Of a stretch of 64,000 bases of DNA, positions 45,570-54,299 are shown in pieces. This DNA comes from Natronorubrum sulfidifaciens JCM 14089 (GTDB lineage: Archaea > Halobacteriota > Halobacteria > Halobacteriales > Natrialbaceae): positions 309,967 to 373,966 of the forward strand of contig NZ_AOHX01000025.1 in assembly GCF_000337735.1 (NCBI RefSeq), written 5' to 3'. A model generated the notes under the pieces. That model was not told the DNA's origin, ran no database searches, and saw nothing but the letters and a program-made list of their open reading frames with translations. The translations under genes were made by a program, and so were the position numbers. Within the stretch, counting starts at the first letter, position 1, and each line of letters begins with the position of its first letter.

Positions 45570-45743
45570 ATGGCGAAAGCACACAAACTCGATTGCGAGG
45601 CGGCAGAAGCTGACTGCCGATTCATCATCCAATCGGAAAACGAAACAGAGGCGATCGAACTGGCCAGAGACCACATGAAAGCGGTCCACGGAAAGGAGTT
45701 CTCCGACGAGGAACTTCAGGAGAAACACCTGCAAGTCGTGTAA
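45570..45743 (+). CDS. DUF1059 family small protein
   Basis: A 57-residue protein, MAKAHKLDCEAAEADCRFII through HLQVV. It fits the DUF1059 pattern: two Cys near the N-terminus (LDC, DCRF), the phrase RFIIQSENETEAIELARDHM (core SENETEAIELA) and a short acidic end. DUF1059 proteins are small alpha/beta proteins of unknown function, often stress-associated. It converges with the taw1 gene. Confidence 0.85.
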   Translation: MAKAHKLDCEAAEADCRFIIQSENETEAIELARDHMKAVHGKEFSDEELQEKHLQVV

Positions 45744-45784
45744 CCCGCTTTTCGGGCGGCGTTCACCGGCGGCGAGCCAGCGAG

Positions 45785-46819
45785 TTACTCGCCTGTGACT
45801 GGGTCGCGCGCCCAGAACTCGCTGTCCTTTTTCAGTTTTGGGACCCACGTGTCTTTCGTCTTCGAGAGAAGCGCCACGCGGGACGCTGGCACCCCTTTGC
45901 ACTCCGTAAACTCGGGCATATACTCCTGGACCTGCTCGGTGAATTCCACGACCTCCTCGTGGTCGGGCATCGCCGAGCGGTCGAGTCGGCCCTGTGAGTG
46001 ACCCACGTGCATGTAGGCTTTCATCTCGATGAAGTCCGGATCGGCCTGCTGGAAGAAGCCAGCGTACCAGTCGGGGTGGTGCATGTTCTCGCCTTTGACG
46101 AGCGTCGTCCGCAACACGGTGCGGGTCTCGTCTTTGTCGGCGAGGACGGCCATCGTCTCAAGTAACTTCTCCCAGGCGTCGTCTTCCATCGCGCCGACGA
46201 CTTGATCGAAGGTGTGGCGTTCGGGGGCGTCGACGCTGACGTAGAGTTGGGTGGGGTCACACTCTCGAAGCACCTCGGGTCGGGTCCCGTTCGAGACGAG
46301 GAACGTGGTGATATCGCGGTCGTGGAAGGCTTCGATGAGTTCGGGCAGATAGGGATACAGCGACGGTTCGCCGTCGAGCGAGATGGCGACGTGGCGAGGC
46401 TCCATCGCCTGATCGAACACTTCGCGTGGGACCTCCTCGTTGCCACCGAAGCCGGAGAGGAGTCGTTTCTGGAGGTTGAGCGAGGCGTCGACGACGGCCT
46501 CGGGGTCGTCCCACTGAACGTCGTCCATCTCATACGAGTGACCCTGATGGTCGCGCCAGCAGAAGACACAGCGCTCGTTACACCGCACGACGGGGGTCAT
46601 CTGGATACAGCGATGGGACTCGATCCCGTAGTAGATGTTCTTGTAGCATTTGCCCTCGCCGCGCATGGCGTTGGCCGTCCAACCACAGGTCTGGGCGGCC
46701 GTGTGGTTCTCGCTGTGATAATCTGGACTCGAGACCTGCATCGCACCGCCGTCGCCGTCGCCCTCGTTCCGTTCGGCGTCGGGTCCGGTATCGACGCCTG
46801 TCTCGGCGGAATTGCTCAT
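45785..46819 (-). CDS. taw1: 4-demethylwyosine synthase (TYW1/Taw1)
   Basis: A 344-residue radical SAM enzyme. The cluster motif is CNERCVFCW near residue 80; an additional upstream Cys (TCGWTANAMRGEGKCYK) fits the second iron-sulphur cluster of Taw1. SLDGEPSLYPYLPELI and FLVSNGTRPE are family blocks. It builds the tricyclic core of wyosine at position 37 of tRNA-Phe from N1-methylguanosine and pyruvate. The next gene upstream is a small membrane protein; linkage is unlikely. Confidence 0.94.
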   Translation of the reverse strand: MSNSAETGVDTGPDAERNEGDGDGGAMQVSSPDYHSENHTAAQTCGWTANAMRGEGKCYKNIYYGIESHRCIQMTPVVRCNERCVFCWRDHQGHSYEMDDVQWDDPEAVVDASLNLQKRLLSGFGGNEEVPREVFDQAMEPRHVAISLDGEPSLYPYLPELIEAFHDRDITTFLVSNGTRPEVLRECDPTQLYVSVDAPERHTFDQVVGAMEDDAWEKLLETMAVLADKDETRTVLRTTLVKGENMHHPDWYAGFFQQADPDFIEMKAYMHVGHSQGRLDRSAMPDHEEVVEFTEQVQEYMPEFTECKGVPASRVALLSKTKDTWVPKLKKDSEFWARDPVTGE

Positions 46820-46871
46820 GTTGCCCCCGATTGGGTGGGCGCGGACAAAAACCGTGTGGTGTGGGGTTGGG

Positions 46872-47174
46872 TTACTCGCCGTTCGATTTGTGTGGGAGTT
46901 CGCCCGGTTCGGCGGGTTCGTCGTCCTCGGTCGACACCTCGCGCTCGAAGCCGTACAGAACCAGCCCCGTATTGGCGGTCAGGAGAACGCCGGTCATCGG
47001 GGCTGTCGGGACGAACAGATACAGTCCGACTCCGACCGCGAACGTCCCCGCCGTAAGCACAGCCCACAGCAGCGGCCGCGAAACGTCGACACGGGTGGCG
47101 TCCCAGTAGATCACACCGAAGAGCGCACCCGTCGCCACGAGTCCGAAAACGGTGACGAGCAAGTCAGCGACCAT
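46872..47174 (-). CDS. Small membrane protein, about three TM segments
   Basis: A 100-residue protein starting MVADLLVTVFGLVATGALFGVIYWD. Hydrophobic segments at about residues 3-22, 34-54 and 59-76 are followed by an acidic cytoplasmic tail (EVSTEDDEPAEPGE). Similar small proteins are common in haloarchaea; function unknown. Confidence 0.7.
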   Translation of the reverse strand: MVADLLVTVFGLVATGALFGVIYWDATRVDVSRPLLWAVLTAGTFAVGVGLYLFVPTAPMTGVLLTANTGLVLYGFEREVSTEDDEPAEPGELPHKSNGE

Positions 47175-47214
47175 ACACAGTGGTTAGTGAGCCACCGCAA
47201 AAGCGTTCTGCGTT

Positions 47215-47898
47215 TCAGACCGAGCCCCGGACACGCTCGAGCACCGCCAGCGTCCCATCCGCGTGGGTCGCCTCGAGGACCTCATCGGCGGCTGCTGTGG
47301 CCATCTCGTCGGCGTTTCCGACGGCGAAACTCCGACCGACGGTGTCGAACGACGAGACGTCGTTGATCGAGTCGCCGACAGCGACGGCCGCCTCGAGGTC
47401 GATCGAGACGTGCTCGGCGATCGTCTCGAGGCCGTCGCCTTTCGTCGGGGTCGTATCCTTGACGTGGTAGGCGTAGCCGGTGTCGATCACCTCGAGGCCG
47501 TGTTTGGCGGCGATCTCGCGCAGGGGCCCGATTGGCTGCTCTAAGTTGACCGCGATCTCGGTTTCTCGCCAGCGATTAACGGTGTCTTCTGCGCCCCAGC
47601 CGAGCGTGTAGCCGGCGGCGCGATACTCCTCGGTGACAGCCTGGGCGGCCTCGCGGTCGGCTGTGAAGAAGACGTCGTTGCCGGTGTAGACGACGCCCCC
47701 GTTTTCGGCGACGACGAGTTCCGGAATCCCGGTGAAATGACAGAGGGCAACAGGGTACGGAAACGCCTTCCCGGTCGCGATGACGACGGGAGCCTCCCAC
47801 TCGCGGATCGGGTCGAAAATACGCGGGTCGATACCCCAGCCGTCGGGCCGGGTCAGCGTGCCGTCGATATCGAGCACGAGCGGTGGATCGGCAGTCAT
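47215..47898 (-). CDS. Archaeal phosphoglycolate phosphatase (HAD superfamily)
   Basis: A 227-residue HAD phosphatase from the ATG at 47898 (MTADPPLVLDIDGTLTRPD). The nucleophile and acid are the two Asp of DIDGT (about residues 10 and 12); a C2B cap follows, then KGDGL and GDSINDVSSFDTVG (magnesium loop). The archaeal phosphoglycolate phosphatase/SPP-like group matches in length and cap type. It removes phosphate from 2-phosphoglycolate, though other small phosphate esters are possible. Confidence 0.88.
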   Translation of the reverse strand: MTADPPLVLDIDGTLTRPDGWGIDPRIFDPIREWEAPVVIATGKAFPYPVALCHFTGIPELVVAENGGVVYTGNDVFFTADREAAQAVTEEYRAAGYTLGWGAEDTVNRWRETEIAVNLEQPIGPLREIAAKHGLEVIDTGYAYHVKDTTPTKGDGLETIAEHVSIDLEAAVAVGDSINDVSSFDTVGRSFAVGNADEMATAAADEVLEATHADGTLAVLERVRGSV

Positions 47899-48037
47899 AG
47901 CCGTCACTCGAGGGCTTGGTGACCTAAAAGAGTCGGTTCGAGAGTGCAAGAGCGCTGGACAGCAACCGCGACTGTCGCTCACTCCATCGAATGCCAGCGA
48001 GCAGAACACACTTGTTTTTGCGAATACCATTCCAGAT

Positions 48038-48181
48038 ATGATTGAAATTATTGTCGTCCCCATGATTTATGTCGCCCTCACAGCGTACGCGGTCTATTTC
48101 GGAGTGTTGAAAGCATTAGAGGCGTTTTTCGGGCAGCAAGAAGACGCCGACTCGTATACGGTTTCACCACCGGACCGGTGA
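48038..48181 (+). CDS. Small single-span membrane protein (47 residues)
   Basis: ATG 48038 opens MIEIIVVPMIYVALTAYAVY, one hydrophobic segment (residues 2-25), then an amphipathic helix and a polar tail ending SPPDR. An AT-rich promoter-like stretch (CTTGTTTTTGCGAATACC) lies directly upstream. It is too short for firm proof of coding, but composition and start context favour a real gene. Confidence 0.5.
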   Translation: MIEIIVVPMIYVALTAYAVYFGVLKALEAFFGQQEDADSYTVSPPDR

Positions 48182-48305
48182 CTGTCGGTCGATTGTGGTC
48201 GACACTCGATGCGTCTCATCACATGCGGTTCGTTCGGGAGTGCTACAAAACGGATCGCCGGAGACCGTGGCGAGTACGTCCTCGAGAGAAAACCCCCCAG
48301 ACCGC

Positions 48306-49379
48306 TTAGAGCGCGAGATAGCCCGCGTTGGGCAGCAGTCCGAGCAGATAGAGGATACCGAGTGCGAACATGAAGATCGCGATCGCCATCGCCGGCGGGT
48401 CGACGTGGGTCCCGGAGTGGGAGTAGAACATCCGCTGAGTCACTTCTGCGAGCAGACCACTGATCGCGCCGAACGCGCCGGCAGCGAGCAACGCGACGGG
48501 TTCGCTCCCGATGGCCGGCATGGCGAGGATCGCCCCCACTGCGCCGAGCAGCGTGATGTGGTGGGTGACAGGGATCTTCTCAACGCCGAGGTTGAGAAAC
48601 AGCAGGCTGATCGCGGAGATCGCATAGCCCATGAAGATGCTTCCCGTCTCGAGCCAGATGTAGCCGCCGAGAACGCCACCGACGAGGCCGATCGCGATGA
48701 CGCCGGACCACTTGTACTGGTGGGGCAGCCACGGTTCGGTCGCCAGTCGGCTGGTCTCGGTGCCGCCGTCGGTTGCGATACGTTTCTCACCGTTCTCGAA
48801 CGGCGACATGTCGAGAATGTTCGACCCCGACACTTTGCCAACGACTGGGTAGTCGAACACGAGCCGCGCGAGGAAGGCCGTTGCCACGACCGACAGCGCG
48901 ATGTTGTCCGTCGGGAACCCGACGCCGTTCATCACCTGGGTGATGAGCATCCCGACCGCGCCGAAGACCGCACCCACGGCGAGGATGTCGGGTTTGGTCC
49001 CGAACGCGTAGAGGATGTTCTTCCCGAAGTGGTAGTCCCAGCCCGCAGGCTCCATCTCGGGGTACTTCCGGCCGGCGTAGGCCGTCGCCGCGACACCGCC
49101 GGCGAACGCGACGTGCGGGCCAGTCACCATGCCGAAGCCGATCACGCCGGTGATGTCGGTGGCGAGGCCGCCAGTCTCGACGGCCTCGAGTGTGCCGAGC
49201 TCTCGCTGGAGGAGCGCGACGCCTTCACCGAGGAAGACGACGAAGCCCGTAAAGATGAACGCGGGCAACGCACCGATCGCCGCGCCGAACGCGCCGCCGG
49301 CGAGGGCGGCGATCAACAAGAGAGCGAACTGCTCGACCTCCAGCCCAATGATGGGTATCTGGAGGAGTGCCTGAAACAT
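48306..49379 (-). CDS. Polytopic membrane protein of the glycerol locus, putative glycerol uptake
   Basis: A 357-residue protein with about ten hydrophobic segments. It begins MFQALLQIPIIGLEVEQFALL and is Gly/Ala-rich (GGAFGAAIGALPAFIFTGFVVFLG). Its ATG is 3 bp after the glpK stop on the same strand. Homologues sit beside glpK in other haloarchaea and have been suggested to aid glycerol entry. It is not an aquaporin-type GlpF (no NPA motifs), so transport is inferred from context alone. Confidence 0.75.
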   Translation of the reverse strand: MFQALLQIPIIGLEVEQFALLLIAALAGGAFGAAIGALPAFIFTGFVVFLGEGVALLQRELGTLEAVETGGLATDITGVIGFGMVTGPHVAFAGGVAATAYAGRKYPEMEPAGWDYHFGKNILYAFGTKPDILAVGAVFGAVGMLITQVMNGVGFPTDNIALSVVATAFLARLVFDYPVVGKVSGSNILDMSPFENGEKRIATDGGTETSRLATEPWLPHQYKWSGVIAIGLVGGVLGGYIWLETGSIFMGYAISAISLLFLNLGVEKIPVTHHITLLGAVGAILAMPAIGSEPVALLAAGAFGAISGLLAEVTQRMFYSHSGTHVDPPAMAIAIFMFALGILYLLGLLPNAGYLAL

Positions 49380-49382
49380 CGA

Positions 49383-50918
49383 TTACTCCTCCGTCGCCCA
49401 GTTCAGCGAGCGCTCGACGGCGTCGCTCCAGCGGTCGTATCGCTTATCGGCCGTCTCTCTGCCCATCTGAGGCTCGAACTCGCGGTCGATCTGCCAGTTG
49501 TCGCGCAGACTGTCGACGTCGTCCCAGTAGCCGACGGCGAGCCCGGCCGCGTAGGCCGACCCCAGTGCCGTCGTCTCGTCGACGACCGGCCGGACGATCT
49601 CCGAGTCGATGATATCCGACTGGAGCTGACAGAGGAAGTTGTTCTTGACCGCGCCCCCGTCGACTTTCAGGCTCGTCATCTCGATGCCCGAGTCGGCCTC
49701 CATCGCCTCCGCGACGTCGCGGGTCTGGAACGCAATCGACTCGAGAGTGGCTCGGATCACGTGTTCTTTCCGCGTCCCGCGGGTCATCCCGACGATGGTC
49801 CCGCGTGCGCGCTGATCCCAGTGGGGTGCGCCGAGGCCGGTGAAGGCGGGAACGACGTAGACGCCGTCGGTTGTATCGACGCTGCGGGCGAGTTCGGCCG
49901 TCTGAGAGGGGTTGTCGATCAACGACATGTCCTCGAGCCACTCGATCGCCGCGCCGGTGATGAAGATCGATCCCTCGAGTGCGTACTGGACGTCCTCGCC
50001 CGAGCGCTGGAAGCCGATCGTCGTCAACAGCCCGTGGTCGCTCTCGACGGCCTCGTTGCCGGTGTTCATCAGGAAGAACGAGCCCGTTCCGTAGGTGTTC
50101 TTGGCGTCGCCGGCGTCGAAACAGGTCTGGCCGAACAACGCCGCCTGCTGGTCGCCGAGTGCGCCAGCAACGGGCACCTCGGCCTCGAGGAAGCCCTCCG
50201 GATCGGTCATGCCATAGGTGTCCTCGTCGCTCGAGGGGCGGACCTCGGGGAGCATCTCTCTCGGGACGGAGAACTCCTCCAAGAGGTCGTCGTCCCACTC
50301 GAGGTCGTGGATGTTGTACAGCATCGTCCGCGAGGCGTTCGTCACCTCGGTGATGTGGTTGCCCGTGAGGTTGTAGATCAGCCACGTGTCGATCGTTCCG
50401 AACAGCACGTCGCCTCGCTCCGCGCGGTCGCGGATGTCGTCCGGCCGCGACCGCTCGAGTTTGATCGGATCGGCGTTGTCGAGCAGCCACTCCGCTTTCG
50501 TCGCCGAGAAGTAGGCATCGGCCTCGAGGCCGGTTTTCTCGCGGATCGTGCCGACCAGTTCGTCCTCCTCGAGTTGTTCGACGCGGTCGGTCGTGCGCCG
50601 GTCCTGCCAGACGATCGCGTTGTGAACCGGCCGACCCGAGTCGGCATCCCACAGAAGCGTCGTTTCGCGCTGGTTGGTCACGCCGATGGCCTCGAGTTGG
50701 TCGGGTGCGACCCCGGCCTGCCCGAGCGCCTGCGTGATGACGCGTTTGGTGTTCTCCCAAATCTCCATTGGGTCGTGTTCGACCCAGCCAGGCTCCGGAT
50801 AGATCTGTTCGTGTTTCTCGTATGCGTTCGCGACGACCTGTCCGCCGTGGTCGAATACGATGAATCGCGTCCCGGTCGTCCCCTGATCTACTGCACCAAC
50901 GTAGGTATGTTCTGTCAC
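49383..50918 (-). CDS. glpK: Glycerol kinase
   Basis: A 511-residue FGGY-family kinase. The N-terminal GAVDQGTTGTRFIVFDHGG phosphate loop (core DQGTTGTR), WQDRRT and the FGGY signatures GTGSFFLMNTG and KVDGGAVKNNFLCQ identify it. It makes glycerol 3-phosphate, which the divergent glpABC products oxidise. Haloarchaea use this as the main entry of glycerol made by Dunaliella. It is the first gene of a two-gene operon with the membrane protein. Confidence 0.97.
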   Translation of the reverse strand: MTEHTYVGAVDQGTTGTRFIVFDHGGQVVANAYEKHEQIYPEPGWVEHDPMEIWENTKRVITQALGQAGVAPDQLEAIGVTNQRETTLLWDADSGRPVHNAIVWQDRRTTDRVEQLEEDELVGTIREKTGLEADAYFSATKAEWLLDNADPIKLERSRPDDIRDRAERGDVLFGTIDTWLIYNLTGNHITEVTNASRTMLYNIHDLEWDDDLLEEFSVPREMLPEVRPSSDEDTYGMTDPEGFLEAEVPVAGALGDQQAALFGQTCFDAGDAKNTYGTGSFFLMNTGNEAVESDHGLLTTIGFQRSGEDVQYALEGSIFITGAAIEWLEDMSLIDNPSQTAELARSVDTTDGVYVVPAFTGLGAPHWDQRARGTIVGMTRGTRKEHVIRATLESIAFQTRDVAEAMEADSGIEMTSLKVDGGAVKNNFLCQLQSDIIDSEIVRPVVDETTALGSAYAAGLAVGYWDDVDSLRDNWQIDREFEPQMGRETADKRYDRWSDAVERSLNWATEE

Positions 50919-51228
50919 TAGTAGTCACCCGTATCGTACTGCTCACGCAACGTCTTTACCAGTGGTCGCGTGCTATTGGTAAACAAATTCGACGATCATT
51001 ATAAATGTTCCTGAAAGTGTAATAGTGGCATTATATTTTACCAACAATATTACGACTATCTCTCCAAAAACAGTCGAGTTCTTCACCCGAAAATCATCGT
51101 TTCGCCGGGAATGAGGGCCGAACCGCGACCATAGTGTGCATGATATTTCCATACATCATTGGTTGTTATGGGCGTTGGGAGAGCGTCGATAAAATAAAGA
51201 GCAGGGAGAACGAGGTACGAACCAAGGG
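50919..51228. promoter_or_regulatory. Divergent glpK/glpA control region with inverted repeats
   Basis: This is an AT-rich gap with no gene. It contains TTTACCA (50955-50961) and TGGTAAA (50977-50983) as an inverted repeat with 15-nt spacing, and a third half-site TTTACCAA (51037-51044) that pairs with TTGGTAAA (50976-50983) over a longer distance. TATA-like elements are present (ATTATAAATG near 50999-51008; GATAAAATAAAG near 51189 in front of glpA). A shared regulator for both operons is inferred. Confidence 0.6.
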
Positions 51229-52932
51229 ATGACAACCCACACTGACGTCCTCGTTCTCGGCGGCGGGTCGACCGGCTGTGGCATCGCCAGGGATCTGGCG
51301 ATGCGCGGCCTCGAGGTGACTCTCGTCGAACGGGGCAATCTGACTGAGGGGACGACGGGCCGGATGCACGGGCTCTTACACAGCGGGGGCCGATACGCCG
51401 TCTCCGATCAGGCGAGCGCGATCGAGTGTATCGAGGAAAACGAAATCCTCCGGGAGATCGCGGGCCACTGCGTTGAAGCGACCGGCGGCCTGTTCGTCCA
51501 GCGACCCGAGGATTCGGACGCGTACTTCCAGGAGAAACTCGAGGGCTGTCGTGAGTGCAACATTCCCGCGCGTGTGCTCTCGGGACGGGAAGCACGCGAG
51601 ATCGAACCCTACCTCGCAGACGACGTCAAACGCGCGATCGAAGTGCCCGACGCGGCAGTTGATCCGTTCCGACTCTGCGTGGCGAACGCGGTCGACGCCG
51701 AAACCCACGGCGCACGCATCGAGACCCACGCCGAGGTAGTCGACCTCCTGCGCGACGGCGACGACATCTACGGCGTGAAAGTGCGCCACGAGTCGGGACC
51801 GGGCAAACGAAACCACACCGTCGCCGGCACGATAGAAGAGATCACGGCCGACTACGTCGTCAACGCGACGGGCGCGTGGGCCGGCCAGATTGGAGACATG
51901 GCCGACCTCGAGATCGCGGTCCGTCCCTCGAAGGGCGTCATGACGATCATGAACGTCCGGCAAGTCGACACCGTCATCAACCGCTGTCGGCCGAAAGGCG
52001 ACGCCGACATCATCGTCCCCCACGAGACGACGGCGATCCTCGGCACCACCGACGAGGAGGTCTCGGACCCGGACGACTACCCCGAGGCGCAGTGGGAAGT
52101 CGACCAGATGATCGACACCCTCTCGGAACTCGTCCCGATCCTCTCGGAGGCACGAACGATTCGGTCCTTCTGGGGCGTCCGCCCGCTGTACGAGCCGCCG
52201 GGAACCGGCACCACCGACCCGACGGACATCACGCGTGATTTCTTCCTGCTCGACCACGCCGAACGCGACGGCGTCTCGGGGATGTCCAGCATCGTCGGCG
52301 GGAAGCTGACGACCTACCGGGCGATGGCCGAAGAGATCGCCGACCACGTCTGTGACAAACTCGGCGTCCGTGCCTCCTGTGCCACCGCCGACGAACCGCT
52401 CCCCGGCAGCGAAACCATCGAGACCCTCGAGGCCGGCATGGACGACTTCGGCCTCCGCTCGCCGGTCGCTCGCCGGAGCAAACAACGCCTCGGCAGTCGC
52501 GCAAGCGAGGTGCTCGAGACCGACGCGGCCAACCCCGTCATCTGCCAGTGCGAGGGCGTTACGCGCGCGGAGATTCAAGACGCAATCTCCCAGTCGGGAA
52601 CGGACCTGAACGCGGTTCGCATTCGCACCCGCGCCTCGATGGGCAACTGTCAGGGCGGCTTTTGCTGTCAGAATATGGCGAACGAACTCCACCCCGAGTA
52701 CGACGAGGAGACCGTCCGGGCGGCGCTCGACGAACTGTTTCAGGAACGCTGGAAGGGCGAACGCCACGCGCTGTGGGGCGAACAGCTCTCCCAAGCGATG
52801 CTCAACTACGCGCTGCACGCGACGACGATGAACCGTGACCGCGACCCCGCAAGCGAGTCGAGCGACCTCGAGTACGACGCGTTCGATAGCGGTCAGCAGA
52901 CGCCCCAGCGGCGCGCCGATGGGGGGAACTGA
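51229..52932 (+). CDS. glpA: Glycerol-3-phosphate dehydrogenase subunit A
   Basis: A 567-residue FAD enzyme. The N-terminal dinucleotide fold [18 protein letters not shown] and [17 protein letters not shown] identify the GlpA/GlpD family. The C-terminal BFD-type [2Fe-2S] site has CQCEG and NCQGGFCC (about residues 437-485), marking the three-subunit anaerobic-type enzyme. It oxidises glycerol 3-phosphate to DHAP and passes electrons through GlpB and GlpC to the membrane quinone pool. First gene of glpABC. Confidence 0.96.
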   Translation: MTTHTDVLVLGGGSTGCGIARDLAMRGLEVTLVERGNLTEGTTGRMHGLLHSGGRYAVSDQASAIECIEENEILREIAGHCVEATGGLFVQRPEDSDAYFQEKLEGCRECNIPARVLSGREAREIEPYLADDVKRAIEVPDAAVDPFRLCVANAVDAETHGARIETHAEVVDLLRDGDDIYGVKVRHESGPGKRNHTVAGTIEEITADYVVNATGAWAGQIGDMADLEIAVRPSKGVMTIMNVRQVDTVINRCRPKGDADIIVPHETTAILGTTDEEVSDPDDYPEAQWEVDQMIDTLSELVPILSEARTIRSFWGVRPLYEPPGTGTTDPTDITRDFFLLDHAERDGVSGMSSIVGGKLTTYRAMAEEIADHVCDKLGVRASCATADEPLPGSETIETLEAGMDDFGLRSPVARRSKQRLGSRASEVLETDAANPVICQCEGVTRAEIQDAISQSGTDLNAVRIRTRASMGNCQGGFCCQNMANELHPEYDEETVRAALDELFQERWKGERHALWGEQLSQAMLNYALHATTMNRDRDPASESSDLEYDAFDSGQQTPQRRADGGN

Positions 52933-52933
52933 G

Positions 52934-54223
52934 ATGGCGATCGAAGACGACGTCCTCGTGATCGGCGGCGGACTCGCCGGCGCGACGGCCGCACTCGCCG
53001 CAGCGGAGCAAGACGTGCAGGTACGGCTAATAACCCACAAACAGAGCACGCTGCGCCACGCCAGCGGGCTGATCGACGTGCTCGGCTACACCCCCGAAGG
53101 GGACGGTCCGCTCGTCGACCCCTTCGACGCCCTCGCCGACCTCCCCGACGGCCACCCCTACGAGCGCGTCGGAGCCGAGGCCGTCCGCGAGGCGCTCTCG
53201 TTCTTTGACGACGTCGCCGGCGAAGCGTATGCTGGCGCACACACGGACGCAAATGCCTTGGTCCCGACCCACGGCGGCACGGTCAAACCGACCGCCCGCT
53301 ACCCGGCCTCGACGGCCGCCGGCCTGGCGAGCGACGACCGGGACGCGCTGCTGGTCGGATTCGAGACGCTTCCGGATTTCGAGGCCCCGCTGGCTGGGGC
53401 CCACCTCGAGGCCGCTGGCGTCCCGTTTTCGGCTCGCGGCGTCACGCTGTCGTTCCCCGGCATCGTCCGCGACGACGCGAAGGTGACGCGCTATGCCCAC
53501 CTGCTCGACCAGAACGAATCCGTCTCGACGGGTGCGGGCGAAACCGGCGCGCGCGAGGCGCTCGCCGCGGCCGTCGAGGCCCACCTCGAGGACGAGTCTC
53601 GAGTCGGCTTTCCCGCGATTCTGGGCGACGACCACGCCGCTGAGGTGCGAGCCGATCTCGCGGACGCCCTCGGCGTCGACGTCTTCGAAGTCCCGATGGG
53701 ACCGCCCAGCCTGCCGGGACTGCGACTTGAGGATCTGCTCTACGAGGCACTCGAGGATGCGGGCGTGCGGGTAACCTCGGGCGTGCCGGTGGTCGAGTAC
53801 GAGACGGGTGCGGACGGCGACCGAATCGACCACGTCGTCGTCGACCGCACCGGCTCGAAACTCCCCCACCGCGCCGACCAGTACGTCCTCGCGACGGGCG
53901 GGCTCGTCGGCAAAGGCGTCCGTTCGGAACGCGAGCGGGTGTACGAACCGCTCTTCGACTGTCACGTTCCCCACGCCGCCGACCGCTACGACTGGTTCGT
54001 CGACGACGTGTTCGGCGACCAGCCCTACGCACGCTTCGGCCTGCGCGTCGACCGCGAGTTGCGGCCGTTGACTGCCGACGACGAGCCAGAGTTTTCGAAC
54101 CTGCGCGCGGCTGGCGCGGTTCTGAGCGGGTATGACTTCGCGGCGGAGAAATCCGGCGGCGGCGTCTCGCTCGCGACGGGCTACGTCGCCGGGACACGGG
54201 CCGGCGAGGAGGGCGGCGAATGA
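52934..54223 (+). CDS. glpB: Glycerol-3-phosphate dehydrogenase subunit B
   Basis: A 429-residue flavoprotein from the ATG at 52934 (MAIEDDVLVIGGGLAGATAAL), one base after the glpA stop. The N-terminal Rossmann motif GGGLAGATAALAAAE is followed by LRHASGLIDVLG, the C-terminal SGYDFAAEKSGGGVSLATGY being the FAD-contact block. It is the second subunit of the anaerobic-type enzyme. The open frame extends upstream into glpA, but the spacing and start motif fix the ATG. Confidence 0.94.
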   Translation: MAIEDDVLVIGGGLAGATAALAAAEQDVQVRLITHKQSTLRHASGLIDVLGYTPEGDGPLVDPFDALADLPDGHPYERVGAEAVREALSFFDDVAGEAYAGAHTDANALVPTHGGTVKPTARYPASTAAGLASDDRDALLVGFETLPDFEAPLAGAHLEAAGVPFSARGVTLSFPGIVRDDAKVTRYAHLLDQNESVSTGAGETGAREALAAAVEAHLEDESRVGFPAILGDDHAAEVRADLADALGVDVFEVPMGPPSLPGLRLEDLLYEALEDAGVRVTSGVPVVEYETGADGDRIDHVVVDRTGSKLPHRADQYVLATGGLVGKGVRSERERVYEPLFDCHVPHAADRYDWFVDDVFGDQPYARFGLRVDRELRPLTADDEPEFSNLRAAGAVLSGYDFAAEKSGGGVSLATGYVAGTRAGEEGGE

Positions 54224-54299
54224 CTGATTTGAGACACAGTGTGCGAGCGATCGACTCGAGCGACGACCGCGAGTGCGAGCAGCCGATGCAGGTGAGTTC

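Noticed and set aside
48195..50921. Long + strand frame opposite the glycerol kinase operon
   Set aside because: Antisense shadow of glpK and its partner; GC-rich third positions on the minus strand mark the real genes.
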